Below, piece by piece: positions 52,910-60,974 of a DNA stretch of 64,000 bases. The notes under the pieces are model-generated. The model made no database searches. It was not told the DNA's origin and saw only the letters and a program-made list of their open reading frames with translations. Where the stretch lies: NCBI GenBank assembly GCA_026129485.1, contig JAHCHY010000012.1, forward strand, positions 1-64,000, given 5' to 3'. The first letter of the stretch is position 1, and every line of letters starts with the position of its first letter. Source of the DNA: Cyclobacteriaceae bacterium (lineage in GTDB: Bacteria > Bacteroidota > Bacteroidia > Cytophagales > Cyclobacteriaceae). Made by a program: the position numbers and the translations under genes.

Positions 52910-55540
52910 TCATTCTGAGCGTAGGCTATCCACCGGGTTGCTCATAGCTGCTTTCATTGCTTGGTAGCTCATGGTTAACAGTGCAATGGACATGACCAGC
53001 GCTCCGCCCGAGAAAAACATCCACCAGCTCATGTTGATCCGGTAGGCAAAGCCTTGCAGCCATTCATTCGTAAAATAGTACCCTATGGGGATTGCAACTG
53101 CAAAAGCTATAAAGATGAGTACGATGAATTCCTTTGAAAGCATCATGATAATTTTTGACACGGATGCGCCAAGCACTTTCCGTATGCCTATTTCTTTTGT
53201 GCGCTGCCCGGCCGACAGCATAACAAGGCCGAACAACCCCATGCAGGAGATGACAATAAAAAGCCCGGACGCAAAAGTGATGATCTGCTTCCACCTCGCT
53301 TCTGTTTCATAATTCCTTGCATTCAGGTCGTCCATGAAATGGTACGTGTACGGAAAATACGGGACAAGTTTGGCGTAAGTATGGTGCAGCAACGTAAGTG
53401 TGCCGGGAATATTATCCGGGGTTATCTTTACCCATATTTGCCCGTAATTGAAAGCAGGCTCCATTGTAAAAAGTTGCGGTGTGATTTTTTCTTTCAACGA
53501 AGTGAAGTGGTAATCTTTTATAACGCCAACAACCGTAACAGCAGGTTTGGTATCATCAAGATAGTTTACCGTTTTACCAACGGCTGTGTTCAGACTCCAC
53601 CCGGCTTCTTTTACAAAACGTTCATTGACGATAACGGAATACAATGAATCTGATGGAAAATCGGGAGAAAAATTTCTTCCGGCCAAAACCGGTATCCCGA
53701 AAACCGGAAGAAAGGATTCATTGACTTTGCTCTTTTCGATAATTATGTTTTTTCCATCCACCCTCACGCTTGTTGTACTCCTTCCGCCATTTTTTCCGGC
53801 CACATTTACAATACCCGGTTTTCCGTTCAATTCGTTTTTAAATAATTCGGGAAGTCGATTACTTGACCTGCTGACTGGTATATCTATCCTGACAAGGTTT
53901 TTGCTATCGTAACCAAGATCGGCATGTGAAAGAAAATTCATTTGTGAATTAACGGCAATGGTGCCGATGATCAGGAAAGCAGCGAGCGCAAACTGTAATA
54001 CAATCAAACCTTTTGTGAGGTAATTTTTCCCCGTCAGCTTTTCCCTGCTGTATAATGCTTTCACCGGTTGAAAGGCAGACAGCACAAGGGATGGATAAAA
54101 GCCGGTGAAGAACGCTGTAACCAGCAATAGCAAAAAGAACCCTGCATACAGATAGCCGTCCGATAAATAAGAAAGGCTTAGTTTTTTATTAGCCAATTCA
54201 TTGAAAAAAGGAAGGGTGAGCAGGGTTAATGAAACAGAGATGATAAAAGCAACTGCGGAAACAAGGAACGATTCGGTGAGAAATTGCCTTATGATTTGTT
54301 TACGTGTGCTGCCAATTACCTTTCTTATTCCTATTTCCTTGTTTCGCTTTAAGGATTGGGCGATGGAAAGATTAATAAAATTGATACAGGCGATAACCAG
54401 GATAAACACGGCAATGCAGGTGAGGATGTAAGAATAAACCGGTTTGCTTCCGTCTGTCATTCCGTTACCCGGGCCTGCTTGTGTGCTCAGGTGTATGTCG
54501 GTTAACGGCTGCAATGCTAACGTTATGCTTACATCAACACCAAGTTTCTCTTTTGCCTTTGTAATTTCATTGCTGATATTCTTGTCAAATATTGCCTGCA
54601 TCTTGCTGACAACCGTGTTGCTGTTCGCCTGGGGAGAAAGCAAAAGAAATGTGTTCATGCTTCCACCGAACCATTCTTTGTTATCGTTATAGCGTTCATA
54701 ACTTTCAAAGGGCAGAAGCACCCCGGTTTTCAGTGTTGAATTCTGCGGAAAATTTTCTGACACTGCGCTGATGGAAAAATCTTCAAAACCATCCCCCATC
54801 TTTATTTGTAAAGATTTACCAATTACGTCAACCATTCCAAAATATTTTAATGCCATATCCTTGGAAATAACTACGGAGTGCAGTTCTTTCAATGCCGTAC
54901 TTTCATTACCTGCCAGCAGGGGAAATGTAAACACCGAAAAAAAGATATTATCAACAAATAGCGTATGCTCAGTAAACACTTCATCATCTTTTTTGATGGT
55001 TACCGGAAATCCATTGATGCGTACATATTGCTGCACTTCGGGCAACTGTCTTGCAAAAGTTTCACCCACCACGGTATTGGTGGTGCCAAGAGTTTTTGGC
55101 GGCTTGTCGCCAATATGAAATGTTTGTATGATCCGGTACAGCCGGGTTTTGTTTTCGTGAAACTGATCGTAGCTCATTTCATCTTTGGCATAAAGGAAAA
55201 TGAGCATACAGGCGCTTAACCCAATGCTCAATCCGAAGATTTTGATGAAGGCAAGTGTTTTATTGCCTGCCAGGTTTCTCCACCCGATTTTGAAATAACT
55301 TTTATACATACCGTATGTGTTTAGTTTTTTATATCCTTCTGTTGGTTTAATGATACCCGGCCTGCACAACAACAGCACATCTACTATAAAAAGTAAATCT
55401 GCCTTTCGTTTGCCGGATGTCTTTAGTCTTCTTTCATACACTTCCATCAAGTCGCCTTCTATATAATCTCTCAGCTTCGGATGGCAGTACCAGCGGAAGA
55501 AGCGGGTTGCGAGTTTGGGTGGCGTTGAAGCTTCTTTCAT
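52910..55540 (-). CDS. Prefix-domain MacB/FtsX-type permease 4 of the array
   Basis: The 876-residue protein has the shared prefix (MKEASTPPKLATRFFRWYCH to LLLCRPGII, about 1-64) and the linker KPTEGYKKLNTYGMYKSYFKIGWRN. TM1 lies near 97-118 and helices lie near 375-510 and 760-865. Both cores keep the coupling motif: KEIGIRKVIGSTRKQ and KEIGIRKVLGASVSK. It ends NPVDSLRSE. Downstream of the stop lies a relic AGTTTGAGAAGTGAATGA that spells Ser-Leu-Arg-Ser-Glu-stop in another frame, evidence of a past recombination at the 3' end. Confidence 0.88.
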   Translation of the reverse strand: MKEASTPPKLATRFFRWYCHPKLRDYIEGDLMEVYERRLKTSGKRKADLLFIVDVLLLCRPGIIKPTEGYKKLNTYGMYKSYFKIGWRNLAGNKTLAFIKIFGLSIGLSACMLIFLYAKDEMSYDQFHENKTRLYRIIQTFHIGDKPPKTLGTTNTVVGETFARQLPEVQQYVRINGFPVTIKKDDEVFTEHTLFVDNIFFSVFTFPLLAGNESTALKELHSVVISKDMALKYFGMVDVIGKSLQIKMGDGFEDFSISAVSENFPQNSTLKTGVLLPFESYERYNDNKEWFGGSMNTFLLLSPQANSNTVVSKMQAIFDKNISNEITKAKEKLGVDVSITLALQPLTDIHLSTQAGPGNGMTDGSKPVYSYILTCIAVFILVIACINFINLSIAQSLKRNKEIGIRKVIGSTRKQIIRQFLTESFLVSAVAFIISVSLTLLTLPFFNELANKKLSLSYLSDGYLYAGFFLLLLVTAFFTGFYPSLVLSAFQPVKALYSREKLTGKNYLTKGLIVLQFALAAFLIIGTIAVNSQMNFLSHADLGYDSKNLVRIDIPVSRSSNRLPELFKNELNGKPGIVNVAGKNGGRSTTSVRVDGKNIIIEKSKVNESFLPVFGIPVLAGRNFSPDFPSDSLYSVIVNERFVKEAGWSLNTAVGKTVNYLDDTKPAVTVVGVIKDYHFTSLKEKITPQLFTMEPAFNYGQIWVKITPDNIPGTLTLLHHTYAKLVPYFPYTYHFMDDLNARNYETEARWKQIITFASGLFIVISCMGLFGLVMLSAGQRTKEIGIRKVLGASVSKIIMMLSKEFIVLIFIAFAVAIPIGYYFTNEWLQGFAYRINMSWWMFFSGGALVMSIALLTMSYQAMKAAMSNPVDSLRSE

Positions 55541-55558
55541 AGATTCATTTTATAATCT

Positions 55559-55592
55559 GTTACCAGTTTCCAGTTACTGGTTACCGGTAACT
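55559..55592. repeat. Intergenic GTTACC/GGTAAC repeat 2 of the array
   Basis: GTTACC-AGTTTCC-AGTTACTGG-TTACCGGTAAC lies between two array genes, with the same units as repeats 1 and 4. Confidence 0.7.
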
Positions 55593-55626
55593 CATTCACT
55601 TCTCAAACTATTTTAATAGCCGTAGC

Positions 55627-58245
55627 TCATTCTGAGCGTAGGCTATCCACCGGGTTGCTCATAGCTGCTTTAATGGCCTGGTAGCTTACGGTTATGATCG
55701 TAAGTATTAAGGCGCCAGCAACCGACAGCAGGATAACAAGCCATGAAATCTCAACATGGTATTGGTAGTTCGTCAGCCATTGCGACATGAGATAATAGGC
55801 AAGGGGTGCCGCTACCAAACCCGAAAGCAATATCAGCACGACAAAACCCGAAGAGAGCAAGCTCCAGAGCTGTGTGAGCGATGCTCCCAATACTTTGCGG
55901 ATGGCAATTTCTTTGGTTCGCTGTTCAGCTACAAACGAAGCCAGACCGATCAGCCCCAGGCAACTGATGAATGTGGCAAGCCCCGAAAATATGTAGGCCA
56001 GCTTGCCAATGGTTTCTTCCGTTGAAAATTTTCTTCCGTACTCCGTATCCACAAAAACATAATCGAAAGGGATACCGGGTGCAAATGTTTTAATTACCTG
56101 TTCAATTGCTGCGAGCGATTCAGTTGCGCTACGACCCGGGTTCAATTTCATGTTGATCCAGTTTACATGCCGGTATCGGTTATCGAGGAGGTAAAGATTG
56201 TGGCGAACCGGCCGGTAAGGCGATTCCATAATCATATCTTTTGCCACACCAATTACATGGTATTTTCTATCGCCACTGGTTAACTCCATGCCAACAGGGT
56301 TATCCACATTCATAAATTTTACCGCAGCTTCGTTCAGGATAATGGCCATTGAATCAGACGGAAAATCGTGCGAGAAGTCGCGGCCTTCCAGTATCTGCCA
56401 GCCCAGCGCTTTGCCAAACTCATGGTTCACATCAATAATACCAAAATCAGAAGATTGTAGTTCCGGGTCTTTGCCGGGCCAGCTATAACCGCCACTGTTG
56501 TTCCAGATTTGTGTAAGCGGAGTGGATGATGTACCCACCTCCACTACGGCACCGGTATTTTTCAACGCCAACCGCAATGCTTCATACCTGCCCATAAAGT
56601 CGTGCGACTTCACCTGGAATGTAACTAACCCATCATGATCGTAACCGATAGGACGGTTCTTGGAGTATTGAATCTGGTCGTACACCACCAATGTGCCGAT
56701 TACCAGCGTAATGGAAACCGTAAACTGAATTACCACCAACACTTTGCGCGGAAACGATGACTGTCCATCGGCTTTTAGCGAACCTTTTAAAACCTTCATT
56801 GGCTTGAACGCTGAAAGCATGAATGCCGGGTAAAAACCTGCCGCCAGGCTGGTGATGAGCATAAACGCAACGCTCACCATCCAGAACACAGGATTAGTCC
56901 ATTCGACTACTATTTGTTTATTCGCCAACTGGTTGAACCAAGGCATAGCGGTAACCACTATGGTCAGTGTAAGCATAAACGCAAGCATCACCATTAAAAA
57001 TGTTTCACTCAGAAACTGATTGATCAATTGGCTGCGCACAGAGCCCACCGTCATACGGATGCCCACTTCTTTGGCGCGTTTTTCGGACCGTGCAGTGGTG
57101 AGATTCATAAAATTGATGCAGGCCAGCAACAGCACAAACACACCAATGATGCCGAACATCATAACCATTTCAATTTGCCCTCCTGTTTTTACTCCATTCT
57201 CCCACCTTGAATAAAGCCGCCAGTCAGGCGTAGGGTGCAGAAAAATTTCGGGTTTAAAGTAATCGTCTTTCGTGTGAAGCACGCGCACATTCTTTATCTT
57301 TTCTGATGTAAGGTTCATATCGGTTTGCGGGGCAAGCTGCGCAAAGAGCTGAAACGAATTATTGTCCCATTGGTGCTCGGCATTGCGAACCCATGCTTCC
57401 GATGCGGCATAGAGCTCCCAGCTTGAAAGAAATTTCAGGTTTTGAAAAGATGAATGGTACGGGATGTCCTCATATACACCGGTAACTTTTACATCGTACC
57501 GGTTGTCAATGCGGATGGTCTGGTTCAGCGGATCGGCTGTTCCGAACAACGCCCTGGCAGAAGATTCTGAAAGTAAAATGGAAGACGGGTCTTTCAGACC
57601 GTTGCGTACTCCAGCGATCATTCTTAATGAAATCATTTCAGGGAAATCGGCCTGAACAAAATTTCCGGTTTGTGAAATACTCCGCTCGCCAATGCTCAGG
57701 ATATGATCGGCCGGCCAGGTGGCCATCGCGAGATGTTCAAAATCATTTGCATACGTATTGCGCATGGCGCTTTCCAGCGGGCGCGGTATGGCATGGCTGG
57801 TCATCACGTTCCCGTCAACCGTTTGATGTTGCATAACCTGCGCCAACCTGTCGTAGTTATCGTGGTATTGGTTGAAGGTCAGCTCATCCCACACCAGCAA
57901 CCCGATCAGCATAGCGATGGCCATGCCCACGGCAAGTCCACCGATGTTGATAATAGAATAACCCCTGTTCCTGAGCAGGGTTCTCCACCCGATCTTGAAA
58001 TAGCTTTTATACATACCGTAGGTGTTTAAATTTTTATACCCTTCTGTTGGTTTAATAATGCCTGGTCTGCAAAGCAGCAGTACATCTACCATAAAAAGTA
58101 AATCTGCTTTCCGTTTGCCGGATTTGTTAAATCGCCTCTCATACACTTCCATCAAATCGCCTTCGATATAGTCTTGCAGCTTCGGATGGCAGTACCAGCG
58201 GAAGAAGCGGAGGGCGGGTTTGGGTGGCGTTGAAGCTTCTTTCAT
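55627..58245 (-). CDS. Prefix-domain MacB/FtsX-type permease 3 of the array
   Basis: The 872-residue protein has the shared prefix (KEASTPPKPALRFFRWYCH ... YERRFNKSGKRK ... LLLCRPGII) and linker KPTEGYKNLNTYGMYKSYFKIGWR. TM1 (about 97-117, INIGGLAVGMAIAMLIGLLVW) precedes a MacB-like domain. Other helices lie near 375-520 and 760-865. The first coupling motif is altered, AKEVGIRMTVGSVRSQ; the second is normal, KEIAIRKVLGASLTQ. It ends NPVDSLRSE. Its 3' end and downstream gap are identical over 89 bp to those of permease 4. Confidence 0.88.
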   Translation of the reverse strand: MKEASTPPKPALRFFRWYCHPKLQDYIEGDLMEVYERRFNKSGKRKADLLFMVDVLLLCRPGIIKPTEGYKNLNTYGMYKSYFKIGWRTLLRNRGYSIINIGGLAVGMAIAMLIGLLVWDELTFNQYHDNYDRLAQVMQHQTVDGNVMTSHAIPRPLESAMRNTYANDFEHLAMATWPADHILSIGERSISQTGNFVQADFPEMISLRMIAGVRNGLKDPSSILLSESSARALFGTADPLNQTIRIDNRYDVKVTGVYEDIPYHSSFQNLKFLSSWELYAASEAWVRNAEHQWDNNSFQLFAQLAPQTDMNLTSEKIKNVRVLHTKDDYFKPEIFLHPTPDWRLYSRWENGVKTGGQIEMVMMFGIIGVFVLLLACINFMNLTTARSEKRAKEVGIRMTVGSVRSQLINQFLSETFLMVMLAFMLTLTIVVTAMPWFNQLANKQIVVEWTNPVFWMVSVAFMLITSLAAGFYPAFMLSAFKPMKVLKGSLKADGQSSFPRKVLVVIQFTVSITLVIGTLVVYDQIQYSKNRPIGYDHDGLVTFQVKSHDFMGRYEALRLALKNTGAVVEVGTSSTPLTQIWNNSGGYSWPGKDPELQSSDFGIIDVNHEFGKALGWQILEGRDFSHDFPSDSMAIILNEAAVKFMNVDNPVGMELTSGDRKYHVIGVAKDMIMESPYRPVRHNLYLLDNRYRHVNWINMKLNPGRSATESLAAIEQVIKTFAPGIPFDYVFVDTEYGRKFSTEETIGKLAYIFSGLATFISCLGLIGLASFVAEQRTKEIAIRKVLGASLTQLWSLLSSGFVVLILLSGLVAAPLAYYLMSQWLTNYQYHVEISWLVILLSVAGALILTIITVSYQAIKAAMSNPVDSLRSE

Positions 58246-58262
58246 AGATTCATTTTCTAATC

Positions 58263-58288
58263 GTTACTGGTTACCGGCAACTGGAAAC
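58263..58288. repeat. Intergenic GTTACC/GGTAAC repeat 3 of the array (short)
   Basis: GTTACTGGTTACCGGCAACTGGAAAC is a shortened form of the array repeat in the 43-bp gap between permeases 2 and 3. Confidence 0.6.
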
Positions 58289-60910
58289 TTATTCACTCCG
58301 CAATCCCTTAACCGGGTTATCAACAGCAGCCTTCATACCGTGTATGCCTATCGTGATAACAGCAATTAAAAGCGTGGCTAAACCTGCGAGGATAAAAATC
58401 CAAACCCCTAAATCGATCCGATAGACAAATCCGTCAAGCCATTGCTTCATTAAGAAATAAGCGGGAACAACAGCAATTATAATAGCCAGCAGCACTAACC
58501 TTACAAAGTTGCCCGAGAGAATGCTGAGTAAATTCCACAATGAAGCGCCCAGCACCTTGCGAATGCTGATCTCTTTCACCCGTTGCTGAATCATGTAGGA
58601 CGACAATCCGAATAACCCCAAACAAGCCAGCACGATAGTGATGCCCGCAAACAGGTTCATCACCTGGCCTAATTGTACTTCCGTACGGTACATGCGCTCA
58701 TACTCCTGGTCGAGAAAGCTATACTCAAACGGACGGTTGGGTAAAAACTGCTTCCACTTTGTTTCTATATGTGCAAGTGTGCCAACCATATCATCGCCTT
58801 TCACTTTTATCAGCATGCGATTGCCCCATGCAGCCGAGAACAACACAAGCGGTTCAATGCTGTTGCGCAATGACTGAAAGTTGAAATCTTTAACCACACC
58901 CACAATAATACCCTGGCTATTCAGGTGCATTTTCTGGCCGATCGCATCTTCGTTTGATTTAAACCCAAGCTTTTTAACCGCGCTTTCGTTCAGGATATAA
59001 TGAAATTCTTTATCCTCCCATTTTTCTGCCAAAGTTGCCTGTATGTGCTGTTCAGAAAAATCGGTTCCGGCAATAAGCTGTAATCCGGCCGTGCGCACAT
59101 ATTCGGCATCTACCGGTGTAGCTTTAGTGCCAATAACTTCGTTCTCGGCCATAGAAGGCAACCGCATGCTGTAACCACCCACTATGCTTACCGGGCTGCT
59201 TTCGCAACGCGCAATATTTGTAATATGTGTGTTTGTTTTTAACTCATGCTTTAAGGTTGAGATCAGGTTGTATTCGGCACTCCAGCCTATTGGTAATGAA
59301 ATAACGTGATCACGATCGTAACCTAATTTTTGGGTTTGAATGTAATGAAGCTGACCCTGGATAACCACCGTAGCAATAATCAGGAACACCGAAATGGCAA
59401 ACTGAAAAACGGTTAACGATTGTTGCAACACTTTGGCCGATTGTGTGTTCTTGAAAACACCTTTTAATACCCGTGCGGGTTGTAACCGCGAGAGTACCAA
59501 GGCCGGGTAACCACCTGCTATCAGGCTTACGAAAAGCGTAGCGACTATTGTCCACAATATAAATGAAGGCGTAAACAGACCGGCTAACTGAAGGCTTTTG
59601 CCAATAAGAATATTAAAGGGAGGCAGGAGCAAGCCAGCCAATGCAATGCTTACCATTATCGAAAGGCTGCACAACACAAACGACTCGCCAATGAATTGCC
59701 AGAACAGTTGACCGCGCATGGCGCCCGATACTTTACGAATGCCTACTTCCCGTGCCCGTTCAATGGATTTGGCTGTGCTCAGGTTAATGTAGGTGAAACA
59801 TACGATAATGATAATCAGCAAGGCCACACCGCCCAAAATGTATAAGTACTTGATGCTCGTGTTGGCTACAAAATCAGAGTACGGAGAATACAGGTGTACA
59901 TCTTCAAACGGTTCAAGATAGATATGAATAGAAGTGCCTGTGCCTTTCATTTCGTTTTCCATAAACGGGTGCAGCTTTTCCTGTAACGGGGCAAAGGCTT
60001 GCGCATCGGTTAACAGCAGGTACGTGGTGTAATTAGCATTGAAATAGGTTTTTTCCTGGTTTCGTCTCAGCGAAGAGAATGATGCCAGGAAATCAAATTC
60101 CATTTGGGAGTTGGCGGGGTAATCGCGCATAACCCCGGTTACCTCGTAAGGTTTTGCATCATTGCCGATCAGCAAGGTTTTACCCAGAACATTTTCGTTG
60201 CCGAAGTACCGGTTGGCTGTTGTTTCGGTAAGCACAACTTTATCGGGGCCGTTCAATGCCGTAGCCGGATTGCCTTGCAACATCTCATAGTAGAATGTGT
60301 CAAAGAAAGAAGAATCGGCAAACATAAAATTGCGTTCCATTACCGGCTCGTTGTTGAGCACCACAATCATATCGGCATCCGTCATGCGGATACCTTTCTC
60401 AACTTCGGGGAACGTGCGCGAAAAAACAGGCGCTACTTTGGTGCTGGTAAATGTACCGCGGGCCTTGTCCTCGCTGCCTTCAAAGCTATATTCCATCACC
60501 ACGCGGGCAATTCGTTCTTTGTTGGGTTGAAACTGATCGAAGCTCGCTTCATAGCGGATGAATAGCGCAATCAGCAGACAGGAGGTAAGGCCGGTGGTAA
60601 GCCCGAATACATTAATAACCGTGGATACTTTGTTTTTCCACAGGTTACGGATGGCGATTTTGAAATTACTTTTGAGCATAACGGTATGATAAAATTTTGG
60701 TGATTGATTTCCTGACCTGATAATACCCGGCCTGCATAGCAGCAGCACATCAATGATGAAGCGCAAATCTGCCTTTCGTTTACCGGATGTTTTTACTCTT
60801 CGTTCATACACCTCCATCAGGTCGCCCTCGATATAGTCTTGCAGCTTCGGATGGCAGTACCATCGGAAGAAGCGGAGGACGGGTTTGGGTGGCGTTGAAG
60901 TTTCTTTCAT
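58289..60910 (-). CDS. Prefix-domain MacB/FtsX-type permease 2 of the array
   Basis: The 873-residue protein keeps the prefix (KETSTPPKPVLRFFRWYCH to LLLCRPGII) but then differs: RSGNQSPKFYHTVMLKSNFKIAIRNLWKN instead of the usual EGYKNLNTYGMYKSYF linker. TM1 lies near 97-120, helices lie near 370-510 and 770-865. Coupling motifs are AREVGIRKVSGAMRGQ and KEISIRKVLGASLWN, and it ends NPVKGLRSE. The change at the prefix boundary suggests recombination between the prefix and a different permease body. Confidence 0.88.
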   Translation of the reverse strand: MKETSTPPKPVLRFFRWYCHPKLQDYIEGDLMEVYERRVKTSGKRKADLRFIIDVLLLCRPGIIRSGNQSPKFYHTVMLKSNFKIAIRNLWKNKVSTVINVFGLTTGLTSCLLIALFIRYEASFDQFQPNKERIARVVMEYSFEGSEDKARGTFTSTKVAPVFSRTFPEVEKGIRMTDADMIVVLNNEPVMERNFMFADSSFFDTFYYEMLQGNPATALNGPDKVVLTETTANRYFGNENVLGKTLLIGNDAKPYEVTGVMRDYPANSQMEFDFLASFSSLRRNQEKTYFNANYTTYLLLTDAQAFAPLQEKLHPFMENEMKGTGTSIHIYLEPFEDVHLYSPYSDFVANTSIKYLYILGGVALLIIIIVCFTYINLSTAKSIERAREVGIRKVSGAMRGQLFWQFIGESFVLCSLSIMVSIALAGLLLPPFNILIGKSLQLAGLFTPSFILWTIVATLFVSLIAGGYPALVLSRLQPARVLKGVFKNTQSAKVLQQSLTVFQFAISVFLIIATVVIQGQLHYIQTQKLGYDRDHVISLPIGWSAEYNLISTLKHELKTNTHITNIARCESSPVSIVGGYSMRLPSMAENEVIGTKATPVDAEYVRTAGLQLIAGTDFSEQHIQATLAEKWEDKEFHYILNESAVKKLGFKSNEDAIGQKMHLNSQGIIVGVVKDFNFQSLRNSIEPLVLFSAAWGNRMLIKVKGDDMVGTLAHIETKWKQFLPNRPFEYSFLDQEYERMYRTEVQLGQVMNLFAGITIVLACLGLFGLSSYMIQQRVKEISIRKVLGASLWNLLSILSGNFVRLVLLAIIIAVVPAYFLMKQWLDGFVYRIDLGVWIFILAGLATLLIAVITIGIHGMKAAVDNPVKGLRSE

Positions 60911-60927
60911 AGATTCATTTTCTGATC

Positions 60928-60974
60928 GTTACCGGTTTCCAGTTACTGGTTACCGGTAACAGGAAACTGGTAAC
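60928..60974. repeat. Intergenic GTTACC/GGTAAC repeat 4 of the array
   Basis: The repeat (GTTACCGGTTTCC, AGTTACTGG, TTACCGGTAACAGG, AAACTGGTAACT) lies in the 64-bp gap between permeases 1 and 2. It is nearly the same as repeat 5. Confidence 0.7.
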
